The notes under the pieces are model-generated. The model saw nothing but the letters and a program-made list of their open reading frames with translations. It did no database searches and was not told the DNA's origin. The translations under genes were made by a program, and so were the position numbers. A stretch of 64,000 nucleotides of DNA from Ramlibacter lithotrophicus (GTDB taxonomy: Bacteria; Pseudomonadota; Gammaproteobacteria; Burkholderiales; Burkholderiaceae_C). Of the stretch, positions 32,991-40,737 are shown piece after piece (positions within the stretch are counted from its first letter, which is position 1; each line of letters begins with the position of its first letter). Location of the stretch: positions 1-64,000 of the forward strand of contig NZ_VTOX01000002.1 in the NCBI RefSeq assembly GCF_012184415.1, read 5' to 3'.

Positions 32991-34256
32991 CTATCGGTTG
33001 GCCGTGGCGCGGCTGGCGCCCAGGGCTATGCCTTGTGATTCGACTTCGGCCGGCGTGAAGCCCAGCAGGTCCACCAGCACTTCGCGGTTGTGCTCGCCCA
33101 AGCGCGGACCGGTATGCCGGATGGCGCCGGGCGTGCGCGAGAGCTTGCCCACGACGTTCTGCATGCGCAGCGGCCCGCCCAGCTCCTCGTCGTGCAGCGC
33201 CACGATGTTTTCGCGGGCGCGCACGTGCTCGTCGTTGATCACGTCCTCGACGTTGTTGACGGGCGAGATCGCCGCCTCCAGTTCGACGAAGCGGTGCATC
33301 AGCTGGTCGCGGTCGAAGCGGCCGATGGCCTCCTGCAGCGCCGCGTCGAGCGCGTCGACGTTCTTCAGGCGCGCGCGGTTGTCGGCGAAGCGCGGGTCCT
33401 TCGGCAGGTCGGGGATTTCCAGCGCCTGGCAGATGCGCTCGAAGATCGACTGCGCGCTGCCGCCCACCGAGATGAACTTGCCGTCGCGGGTGCGGTAGAT
33501 GTTGCGCGGCGCCGTGAACGGCAGGCGCGAGCCGGCGCGCTCCTGGATGATGCCCAGCTGGTCGTAGTTCACCACCTGCGGGCCCAGCAGCGTGAGCAGC
33601 GTTTCGTACAGGGCCAGGTCGATCACCTGGCCCCGGCCGCTGCGGCGCTTCTCGTGCAGCGCGATCGAGGCGAGGTAGGCGGCCATCAGGCCGGTGGTGG
33701 AATCGGCGAGACCGAATCCGGGCAGCAGCGGCGGGCCCTGCGGCTCGCCCGAGATGTACACATAGCCGGCATATGCCTCGGCGATCGTGCCGAAGCCGGG
33801 GCGCCGGCTGTTGGGGCCGGTCTGGCCGAAGCCCGTCACGCGCAGCACGATCAAGCCGGGGTTGATTTCCATCAGCACCTCGGGCGCGAGGCCCCACTTT
33901 TCCAGCGTGCCGGTGCGGTAGTTCTCCACCAGGATGTCGGCCTTGGCAACGAGGCGCTTGACGACGTCGACGCCGAACGGCGTGCGCAGGTCCGCCGTGA
34001 CCGACTTCTTGCCGCGGTTGACGGCCTTGTAGTACAGCCCGACGCCGTTCCTGACCTCGCCCCAGCGCCGTACCTCGTCGCCCGCGCCGGGGCGCTCGAC
34101 CTTGATGACGTCGGCGCCGAAGTCGGCCAGGAACATCGACGCCAGCGGCGCGGCGAGGAAGTTCGAGATGTCGACGACGGTCGTGCCGGCCAGCGCCATC
34201 GCGCTGCCCATGCCTTCGCGCTCGCCCGGGGGGGAAGCTGCCACGCTTGTCTCCAT
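32991..34256 (-). CDS. Family III CoA-transferase (CaiB/BaiF) 2
   Basis: 421-residue paralogue of the other CoA-transferase, first gene of the minus-strand operon. TTVVDISNFLAAPLASMFLADFGADVIKVE, SVTADLRTPFGVDVVKRLV, ENYRTGTLEKWGL, LRVTGFGQTGPNSRRPGFG and GLADSTTGLMAAYLASIAL with the probable catalytic Asp. Start at ATG 34256 with internal ATGs possible (GMGSAMAL). The region upstream (34257-34417) holds the divergent promoters and the operator-like palindrome. Confidence 0.92.
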   Translation of the reverse strand: METSVAASPPGEREGMGSAMALAGTTVVDISNFLAAPLASMFLADFGADVIKVERPGAGDEVRRWGEVRNGVGLYYKAVNRGKKSVTADLRTPFGVDVVKRLVAKADILVENYRTGTLEKWGLAPEVLMEINPGLIVLRVTGFGQTGPNSRRPGFGTIAEAYAGYVYISGEPQGPPLLPGFGLADSTTGLMAAYLASIALHEKRRSGRGQVIDLALYETLLTLLGPQVVNYDQLGIIQERAGSRLPFTAPRNIYRTRDGKFISVGGSAQSIFERICQALEIPDLPKDPRFADNRARLKNVDALDAALQEAIGRFDRDQLMHRFVELEAAISPVNNVEDVINDEHVRARENIVALHDEELGGPLRMQNVVGKLSRTPGAIRHTGPRLGEHNREVLVDLLGFTPAEVESQGIALGASRATANR

Positions 34257-34338
34257 GTGGGCACCTGGTGCGGGACGGACCGCCCGTTGGGGCTTGTCCG
34301 CATTCGCCTCGCGCCGGCGCTTTTTTAAAATGTGCGTA

Positions 34339-34348
34339 TGTACGTACA
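34339..34348. promoter_or_regulatory. Palindrome TGTACGTACA, probable GntR operator
   Basis: A perfect 10-bp palindrome in an AT-rich stretch between the divergent CoA-transferase and GntR-family regulator genes. TACAAT (34345-34350) can serve as a plus-strand -10 element, so a bound regulator would block it. The site is of the GT-N4-AC form seen for GntR-type repressors. Inference from position and symmetry. Confidence 0.55.
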
Positions 34349-34417
34349 ATATGAGCGACCGCGCGGATCGATAACCCGGGATTACCCCGAGCGAGCGCGG
34401 CAGCGAGGGCCCTGCCG

Positions 34418-35266
34418 ATGAGTCCCACAGGTCGCGCCGCACCCCAGCCCGGCAGCAGCGCTGCCGCCGAATCGCGGTTCGCGCCGCCGTCGCCGGCGGC
34501 GGGCCGCCTCGACACGGCGCGGCTGCCGCTGTACCTGGCGCTGGCGCGGACGCTGATGCAGGACATCGACAAGGGCCGCTACGCCGTCGGCAGCGCGCTG
34601 CCCCCCGAAGACGTGCTGGCACGCCATCACGGCGTGAGCCGGCACACGGTGCGCCAGGCGCTGCGCGAACTCAAGGACGAAGGGGTCATCTGGGCCCGCG
34701 CCGGCATCGGCACCATCGTGCGGGCGCGGCCGGAGGCGCCGCGCTTCTTCAGCGGCATCAAGACCGTGTGGGACCTGCTGCAGTTCGTCGAGGCGACCGA
34801 GATGCACGTGGTGAAGCGCCGCGAAGTGGTGGCCGATGCGGCGCTCGCGGAGCTGCTGCACTGCCCCGCCGGCCAGGCCTGGTACGAGATCACGATCCTG
34901 CGCAAGCTGCCGCAGGAAAAAGTGCCGCTCAGCTACCTGCAGGTCTACCTGCGTCCCGAGTTCGTGGACGCCGTCGGCCCGGAGAAGATCTTCACGCGCC
35001 CCATCTACTCGATGGTCGAGGAGCGCTGCGGCGTGCGCATCGTCGAGGTGCGTCAGGAAATCACGGCCGCCAACCTCGAAGCCGGCATGGCGCGCGCGCT
35101 GAAGGCGAAGGAGGGCCTCGCGGCGATGCGCATCACCCGCTATTACCTCGACCGCGACGGCGCCGTGATCGAGGTCGGCGTCGGCTACTACCCGAGCGGC
35201 CGCTACACCCAGCGCTCGCGCTTCCGCGCCCAGAGCGCCGACGGCGCCGGAGCCGGCCATGGCTGA
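34418..35266 (+). CDS. GntR family (HutC-type) transcriptional regulator
   Basis: 282-residue repressor-type protein. N-terminal winged helix about residues 38-105: PLYLALARTLMQDIDKGRYAVG, LPPEDVLARHHGVSRHTVRQAL, EGVIWARAGIGTIV. The C-terminal half is a UTRA ligand-binding domain: ERRCG-like EERCGVRIVEV, LAAMRITRYYLDRDGAVIEVGVGYYPSGRY. HutC-type regulators sense the pathway substrate or intermediate. It sits divergently from the catabolic operon and just overlaps the next lyase gene, so it probably controls both arms. Confidence 0.92.
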   Translation: MSPTGRAAPQPGSSAAAESRFAPPSPAAGRLDTARLPLYLALARTLMQDIDKGRYAVGSALPPEDVLARHHGVSRHTVRQALRELKDEGVIWARAGIGTIVRARPEAPRFFSGIKTVWDLLQFVEATEMHVVKRREVVADAALAELLHCPAGQAWYEITILRKLPQEKVPLSYLQVYLRPEFVDAVGPEKIFTRPIYSMVEERCGVRIVEVRQEITAANLEAGMARALKAKEGLAAMRITRYYLDRDGAVIEVGVGYYPSGRYTQRSRFRAQSADGAGAGHG

Positions 35267-36158
35267 ACCGAGGCTGCGCCGCTCGATGCTGATGACCCCG
35301 GGCAATCGCCCGGACCGCCTGCGCAAGGCCGCGGGCTACGGCGCCGATTGCCTGGTGTTCGACCTCGAGGACAGCGTGCCGCCGCCCGCCAAGCCGGCCG
35401 CGCGCGACACGGTCGCGCAGGCCGTGCGCGAACTGCGAGGCCGCCGCGCGGAGCTGTGCGTCCGGATCAATTCGCTGGCGTCGGGGTTCGGTGCCGACGA
35501 CCTCGCCGGGCTGCCGCTGGACCTCGTCGACTCCATCATGGTGCCAAAGGTGGAGTCGGCCGAGGGCCTGCTGCAGGTGCAGAGCGTGCTGGAGGCATTG
35601 GACTGCGACCGCGGCCGCGTACGGCCGCTCGAACTCGTGGTGATGCTGGAGACGCCGCGCGGCATCCTGCAGGCGCTGGCGATCGCGCAGGCGTGCGGCC
35701 GCACGACGGCGCTGTTCTTCGGCTCCGGCGACTACACCGCGGCCACCGGCGCGGCGATCAGCCCGACCACCTTGCTCTTTCCGCGCTCGACGGTCGCCGC
35801 GGCCGCCGGCGCCGTCGGCATCCAGGCGATCGACGCGGCGTACTTCGCCGACGTGCGCGACGCGCCCGCGACGCGGGCCGATGCGCAGGACGCGCGCGAA
35901 CTCGGCTTCGCCGGCAAGGTGGTATTCCACCCGGCGCAGGTGGCCGTCGCCAACGAAGTGTTCTCGCCCACCGCCGCCGAAGTGGAGCGGGCCCAGCGCC
36001 TCGTCGCCGGCTACCGCCAGGCGCTGGCCGAGGGCCACGGCACGGCCTTGGCCGACGGGGTCTTCGTCGCGATCGACCTCGTGATTCCGGCCGAGCGGCT
36101 GCTGCGGCGCGCGGCGCTCGTGCGTGAGCGCGACGGTGCCTCCTCCTATCCAACCTGA
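35259..36158 (+). CDS. CoA-ester lyase (HpcH/HpaI, CitE-like) 2
   Basis: 299-residue relative of the other CoA lyases. RRSMLMTPGNRPDRLRKAAGYGADCLVFDLEDSVP, VRINSLASG, SIMVPKVESAEGL, VVMLETPRG, FGSGDYTAATG and VVFHPAQVAVANEVFSP all fit. It overlaps the regulator gene by eight bases and precedes the third lyase by 11, a compact three-gene unit. Closest role: citramalyl-CoA or (3S)-malyl-CoA cleavage; not resolved by sequence alone. Confidence 0.91.
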   Translation: MAEPRLRRSMLMTPGNRPDRLRKAAGYGADCLVFDLEDSVPPPAKPAARDTVAQAVRELRGRRAELCVRINSLASGFGADDLAGLPLDLVDSIMVPKVESAEGLLQVQSVLEALDCDRGRVRPLELVVMLETPRGILQALAIAQACGRTTALFFGSGDYTAATGAAISPTTLLFPRSTVAAAAGAVGIQAIDAAYFADVRDAPATRADAQDARELGFAGKVVFHPAQVAVANEVFSPTAAEVERAQRLVAGYRQALAEGHGTALADGVFVAIDLVIPAERLLRRAALVRERDGASSYPT

Positions 36159-36169
36159 CCCCGAAGTCC

Positions 36170-37141
36170 ATGACGCATCACCAACGCCCTTCCCGCCTGC
36201 AGCGCTGCGAACTCGCGGTGCCGGCCACCAGCCCGCGCTTCTTCGCCAAGGCCGCCGCCGGCGCCGCCGACTCGCTGTTTCTCGACCTCGAGGATGCCGT
36301 GGCCCCCAGCCACAAGGACCAGGCGCGCGCGCAGGCCATCGAGGCGCTCCAAGCCGTTGACTGGGGCGCCAAGACGGTCGCCGTCCGCGTCAACGGGCTC
36401 GACACGCCGTGGGCGCTGAAGGACATCGTCGACATCGCCCGCCAGTGCCCGCGCCTGGACCTGATCCTGCTGCCCAAGACCGGCTGCGGGGCCGACGTGC
36501 ACTTCGTCGACCAGCTGCTGACGCTGGTGGAGCGCGAGACCGGCCGCGGCAAGCGCATCGGCATCGAAGTGCTGATCGAAAGCGCGAAAGGCGTCGCCAA
36601 CGTCGAGGAGATCGCGCAGGCTTCGGACCGGCTGGAAGCGATGATCTTCGGCGTGGGCGACTACACGGTGGACATGCGCACCCACGACCGGGTGTTCGGC
36701 CGGCCCAGCGAGCGCTATGCGGTCCTGACCGATGCCGACGCGCAAGGCGTGCGCCAGCGCCACTGGAACGACCAATGGCATTTCGCGATGGCGCGCATCG
36801 CCACCGCCTGCCGCGCGTGGGGGCTGCGTCCGATCGACGGGCCGTTCACCGATTTCGGCGACGCCGACGGCTACCGCGCCTGCGCCCAGCGCGCCAAGGC
36901 CCTGGGCTTCGAAGGCAAGTGGGCGATCCATCCGTCGCAGATCGAACTGGCCAACGAGGTCTTTTCGCCTTCGGCCGAGGAACTCGAGTGGGCGGCCCGC
37001 ACGACCGAACTGCTCGCGCAGACCACGCGCGACGGCCAGGGCGCCGTCGGCGCCAAGGGCGTGCTGATCGACATGGCTCACCAGAAGCTGGCCGACTCGA
37101 TCGTGCAGCGGCAGGCGCTGATCGAGCGGCAGCCGCGCTGA
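36170..37141 (+). CDS. Malyl-CoA / beta-methylmalyl-CoA lyase-like enzyme
   Basis: 323-residue lyase closest to Mcl1 of Rhodobacter by eye: RCELAVPATSPRFF, SLFLDLEDAVAPSHKDQARAQ, VDWGAKTVAVRVNGLDTPW, IEVLIESAKGVANVEEIA, WHFAMARIATACRAWGLRPIDGPFTDF and GKWAIHPSQIELANEVFSPS. In Mcl1 the WGAK, RxNGLDT and DGPFGDF blocks match at the same places. Reaction expected: beta-methylmalyl-CoA to glyoxylate plus propionyl-CoA, or malyl-CoA to glyoxylate plus acetyl-CoA. It ends beside a long inverted repeat. Confidence 0.9.
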   Translation: MTHHQRPSRLQRCELAVPATSPRFFAKAAAGAADSLFLDLEDAVAPSHKDQARAQAIEALQAVDWGAKTVAVRVNGLDTPWALKDIVDIARQCPRLDLILLPKTGCGADVHFVDQLLTLVERETGRGKRIGIEVLIESAKGVANVEEIAQASDRLEAMIFGVGDYTVDMRTHDRVFGRPSERYAVLTDADAQGVRQRHWNDQWHFAMARIATACRAWGLRPIDGPFTDFGDADGYRACAQRAKALGFEGKWAIHPSQIELANEVFSPSAEELEWAARTTELLAQTTRDGQGAVGAKGVLIDMAHQKLADSIVQRQALIERQPR

Positions 37142-37157
37142 CGGCTCCGAAGACGGG

Positions 37158-37279
37158 CACCCGGACGCAGAAGCCGCAAAAGTCTCGCAGAAGCCGCAAA
37201 AGATTCAGGAAAGCAGGATCGCCAATCTGCTTTTCTTCTGCGGCTTCTGCGTCATCTTTGCGGCTTCTGCGTTCGGGTG
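37158..37279. repeat. Long imperfect inverted repeat, 59/53-base arms
   Basis: Left arm 37158-37216 and right arm 37227-37279 are near-complementary, each carrying two copies of CGCAGAAGCCGCAAA or its complement. The loop is about ten bases. It lies between convergent genes and could terminate both. Similar GCAGAAGCCGC-type runs are repeated elements in some Comamonadaceae genomes (recollection, unverified). The last codons of the neighbouring small gene lie inside the right arm. Confidence 0.75.
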
Positions 37280-37500
37280 TTGGGGTTCCTCGCGATCCCC
37301 CGCAGCGGCGCCAGCAGGTGCTTCAACCCGTTGTGGTCGATCTCGTGCATCAGCGCCAGCAGCCGGCCCACTTCGCCCGGCGGAAATCCTTCGCGCGCGA
37401 ACCAGTTCAGGTAGTTGCCGGGCAGGTCGGCGATCAGCGTCCCCTTGTACTTGCCGTATGGCATCTCGACTTGCACCAGGCGCTGCAGCGGATCCGTCAT
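37252..37500 (-). CDS. DUF3820 family protein
   Basis: 82-residue protein with the DUF3820 core: VEMPYGKYKGTLIADLPGNYLNWFAREGFPPGEVGRLLALMHEIDHNGL. The family is small, soluble and poorly characterised. The final residues RTQKPQR come from the inverted repeat, so the natural C-terminus may have been changed by insertion of that element. Start ATG 37500, chosen because the family begins near it. Confidence 0.85.
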   Translation of the reverse strand: MTDPLQRLVQVEMPYGKYKGTLIADLPGNYLNWFAREGFPPGEVGRLLALMHEIDHNGLKHLLAPLRGIARNPNTRTQKPQR

Positions 37501-37638
37501 GCGCCGATTGTCGGCGAGCGCTGGCCGCCCCCGCCGTCCAGGGTGCGCCCGCGCCGGTTCTGCGGCATCATCGGACCACAGGAGCAGTCGCCAGCGGCTC
37601 GCCAGACGGCCGTGCGGCCCAGGCCCGGCGGAGGTGCG

Positions 37639-38580
37639 ATGACCGTGAGGAAGACTTGCCTCAAGTGCGGCCACACGGCCAGCGTGGTGCTATACGGCCT
37701 GGCGACCTGTCCGCGCTGCGGGGCCCTGTACGCCAAGACCGACGAAGCGCAGGCGGCGGCGCAGGCGGCCGCCCGACGGGCCGGCCGCAGGAAAGTGGCG
37801 TTGCTGGAACTGGCTGCCGTGGCCGTCGTGGCGGCGGCGGGGGCCGCCTGGCTCGCCCGGGCGTACGTCGAAAGGCAGGAACTTCGCGCGGCGGTGGACG
37901 ACATCGTGCGCTGGGGCGCCGTGATGGCCGACGCCGACGCGGCGGCCGCGGCGCGCGCTGCGCTGGGCGAAGCGCGCATCCGTGCGGAGCGGCTGAAATA
38001 CCGGGTCACGATCACTGCTTCGCCCCGCGGCACCGGCGCGGCCACCATCGAAGTGACCAACGGGTCCGCCGTGACGCTGCCGTACCTCACGCTGGAGACG
38101 CGCCGTTACCTGAACGGCGCCCTGGTCGGCTCGACGCAGGCGCCCATCGTCATCACGGGCGGCATCCAGCCGGGACAGACGCGCCAGTTCGTCTACGCAC
38201 CGGCCGGGGACATGCGCGCCACGGCCTGGTCGGTCGCCCTCGCCCCCGCCGCGCAGGACGGCGGCGCGCAGCCAGGACTGGCCGAACTGCGCGGCGCGAC
38301 GGGCGCCGAGCAGCTCGCGGCGAACTGCCAGGCCGCCGACCTGGCTGCGGCCGAGGCAGCGCTGCAGCGGGTCGGCACCTTCGATCCGTCCGGCCGCGAC
38401 CTGCAGCTGAAGGAAGCGGCCGAGCCGCTCGCGCGGTCCCGCGGCGAGGCGTTCGTGCGCGCGGTGGCCGCCATCGGCGCGTGCCGCAACGCGCTGCTGA
38501 CGGCGCTGACGGTGCGGCGCCACGACGGCGGGGAGTTCGCCGTCTTCGCCAGCGAGGACGGCTGGGTCAGGCTGTACTGA
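37639..38580 (+). CDS. Zinc-ribbon membrane protein, unknown
   Basis: 313-residue protein. Residues 1-28 form a zinc ribbon (CLKCGHTA, CPRCGALYA). A single membrane segment follows (VALLELAAVAVVAAAGAAWLA, about 52-72). The outer part contains a beta-rich stretch (YRVTITASPRGTGAATIEVTNG, LPYLTLETRRYLNG) and a helical C-terminal region. The topology, cytoplasmic zinc ribbon and periplasmic domain, resembles MJ0042/zinc-ribbon anchored proteins. Function unknown. GGAGGTGCG ends just before the ATG, a strong Shine-Dalgarno. Confidence 0.72.
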   Translation: MTVRKTCLKCGHTASVVLYGLATCPRCGALYAKTDEAQAAAQAAARRAGRRKVALLELAAVAVVAAAGAAWLARAYVERQELRAAVDDIVRWGAVMADADAAAAARAALGEARIRAERLKYRVTITASPRGTGAATIEVTNGSAVTLPYLTLETRRYLNGALVGSTQAPIVITGGIQPGQTRQFVYAPAGDMRATAWSVALAPAAQDGGAQPGLAELRGATGAEQLAANCQAADLAAAEAALQRVGTFDPSGRDLQLKEAAEPLARSRGEAFVRAVAAIGACRNALLTALTVRRHDGGEFAVFASEDGWVRLY

Positions 38581-38691
38581 CGAGGGAGCGGCACGACGGC
38601 CGAGCTACGCCTGGCAGGACATGTTGCGTCCGGTCAAGGCCGGCGCGGTCCGCGCGCCTATGGTTCCTGCATAGCCGCGAGGAGCCACACC

Positions 38692-38934
38692 ATGCCAGAA
38701 GGTCCGCTGCAGGTCGGAGCGCCAGATCCCGAACGCGAGACTTCGCCGATCCTCGACGAGGACGAGATGGAAGACATCGAGCCGGCGGGCCCGGGTGGCT
38801 CCTGCCAGTTCAACGGCGTGGTCTTCCGCCTCGGCGACTACGTGCTGAGCGGCAGCGAGCTGCTGCGCTGCGAGACCCCGGGCGTCTGGGTGCGCGAAGG
38901 CGAGCTGCGCACCGACCGCCTCGGCCGTTCCTGA
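38692..38934 (+). CDS. Small acidic protein, unknown
   Basis: 80-residue acidic protein beginning MPEGPLQVGAPDPERETSPILDEDEMEDIEP, with a small beta-rich C-terminal part (FNGVVFRLGDYVLSGSELLRCE). GAGGAG precedes the ATG. No family assigned; no signal or membrane segment. Confidence 0.55.
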   Translation: MPEGPLQVGAPDPERETSPILDEDEMEDIEPAGPGGSCQFNGVVFRLGDYVLSGSELLRCETPGVWVREGELRTDRLGRS

Positions 38935-39057
38935 GCGCGGCCACGCGGGGGAGCGCCGGCGCGGAACCGGATGTAACCATCGTTGCCGCGCCCTTGCACC
39001 GCCGCCCGGGGAACCCATGTGTGATGGTCCCGGCCGCGGCGGCCGCAAGGAGGCCCC

Positions 39058-39330
39058 ATGTTCAAACGTCTGACACTGCTGTGGTCGGTGGTTCGCGGCG
39101 ATGCACGGCAGCTCTGGTTCGCGCTGCGGCATCCGGCGGCGCCAGGCTGGCTCAAGGTCGGCACGGCCCTGATCGCGCTGTACCTGCTGTCGCCGGTGGA
39201 CATCGTGCCGGACTGGCTGCCGGTGATCGGCGTCCTCGACGACCTGGTGCTGGTGCCGCTGGCGATCCGCTGGCTGCTGCGGCGACTGCCGCCGGACGTC
39301 GCCGAAGCGGCCGCCCGGCGGCGCGGCTGA
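39058..39330 (+). CDS. DUF1232 (YkvA-like) membrane protein
   Basis: 90-residue protein with the DUF1232 hallmark: WFALRHPAAPGWLKVGTALIALYLLSPVDIVPDWLPVIGVLDDLVLVPLAIRWLLR. Two membrane-embedded hydrophobic stretches surround SPVDIVPDWLP. Family members are small inner-membrane proteins of unknown function. AAGGAGG lies just upstream of the ATG. Confidence 0.9.
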   Translation: MFKRLTLLWSVVRGDARQLWFALRHPAAPGWLKVGTALIALYLLSPVDIVPDWLPVIGVLDDLVLVPLAIRWLLRRLPPDVAEAAARRRG

Positions 39331-39396
39331 GGCCGGCGGGCGCGGCCGCCCGGCTCCTGCTGTAATACGGTCCTTCGAATCCCCGGAGGCCGCCCG

Positions 39397-40737
39397 ATGG
39401 AGCACCTCGAAACGCGCCGCCACGAGCTGCGCAACCGCCGCATCCTCATGGTCGACGGCAACCTGACGCAGAACGCCCAGACGACCGAGGCCGGCGCGAG
39501 CGCCCGTGTCTACGAAGGCGGCTACTGGGGCTTCGCCGCCAGCAACGGAACCGGCGCCGCCGACATCGACCGGCTCACCGGGGAGGCCGCTCGCCATGCC
39601 GCGGCCATGGGCCGGTTCGGTCCACGCGCCGCGCGGCCGCTGCCCGGCGGCTCGTACCGGGGCGAACACGTCTTCGCGGGCCGGCCGGCCCTCGGCCAGC
39701 GCGAGTGCGTGGACCGCCTGGCGGCGCTGCACGCGTGGTGCCGCGAGCACTACCCGGACCTGACGTCGACCAGGTTCCTGCTGTCCGACGAGCACCACAC
39801 CAAGCGACTCGCCACCAGCAACGGCAGCGACGTCCTGAACAGCATTCAGCGCGCCCTGCTCTACGTGACGTTCACGGCCCAGGGCGACGACGGCGCGCCG
39901 GTGGAACTGAGCGAGCACATCTCCGGCAAGGGCAGCCTCGCCGACCTGCAGCTCACGCCGCAGGCGCTGGCGCCCGTGCTCGACGACCTGTACCGCCACG
40001 TGCGCGCCAAGTGCAGCGCCGTCGCGGCGCGGGGCGGCCTGCACACCGTGGTGCTGGCGCCGCGGCTGGCCGGGATGCTGGCGCACGAGGCGATGGGGCA
40101 CCCCTGCGAAGCCGACCTGGTGCTGGGCGGCGCCGTCACCCGCAGCCTGGTCGGCCAGCGCGTGGCGAGCGACCTGGTCACCATGGTCGACGTCGCGCAC
40201 ACCTTCCAGGGCCGGGAAACGATGATCCCCGTCTATGCCGACGACGAAGGCACGCCGGCGCGCGACGCGGTGCTGATCGACAAGGGCGTCCTCGCCGGGT
40301 TCATGAGCAGCCGCGAGACGGCGGCGCGCCTGGGGATCGAGGCCACCGGCAACGCCCGCGCCTACGGCCCCGGCGACGAACCGCTGGTGCGCATGCGCAA
40401 CACGGCCATCCTGCCCGGCGACGCGAAGCTGGACGACATGATCGCGGGCGTGGAGGACGGCTACTTCCTGATGAAGACCTCCAACGGCCAGGCCGACTCG
40501 ACGACCGAATTCATGTTCGGCATCAACCTGGCCTACGAGATCCGGGGCGGCCGGCTGGGCCGGGCGATCCGCAACACCACCCTCTCCGGCTCGGCGATCA
40601 AGGTCCTGCAGACGGCGGACGCCGTGTCCGACGACATGTACTGGAGCTGCTCGGGCTACTGCGGCAAGAAGCAGCCGATGGTGGTGTCCATGGGCGGGCC
40701 GGCCCTGCGCGTGCGGGCGCACCTGGGGGGCGAATGA
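39397..40737 (+). CDS. tldD: TldD-family metalloprotease
   Basis: 446-residue catalytic subunit of the TldD/TldE (PmbA) protease, which cleaves small unfolded peptides and matures some RiPPs such as microcin B17. The zinc site is visible as AHEAMGHPCEADL (HExxxH). YEGGYWGFAASNG, DPTxG-like region and a GNARAYG, TNGQADSTTEFMFGI block are typical. Its stop overlaps the partner gene's start (TGATG). Length matches the family. Confidence 0.93.
   Translation: MEHLETRRHELRNRRILMVDGNLTQNAQTTEAGASARVYEGGYWGFAASNGTGAADIDRLTGEAARHAAAMGRFGPRAARPLPGGSYRGEHVFAGRPALGQRECVDRLAALHAWCREHYPDLTSTRFLLSDEHHTKRLATSNGSDVLNSIQRALLYVTFTAQGDDGAPVELSEHISGKGSLADLQLTPQALAPVLDDLYRHVRAKCSAVAARGGLHTVVLAPRLAGMLAHEAMGHPCEADLVLGGAVTRSLVGQRVASDLVTMVDVAHTFQGRETMIPVYADDEGTPARDAVLIDKGVLAGFMSSRETAARLGIEATGNARAYGPGDEPLVRMRNTAILPGDAKLDDMIAGVEDGYFLMKTSNGQADSTTEFMFGINLAYEIRGGRLGRAIRNTTLSGSAIKVLQTADAVSDDMYWSCSGYCGKKQPMVVSMGGPALRVRAHLGGE

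Noticed and set aside
37158-37279. CRISPR-like repeats
   Set aside because: Only two near-identical units per arm in inverted order, with no spacers or cas genes.
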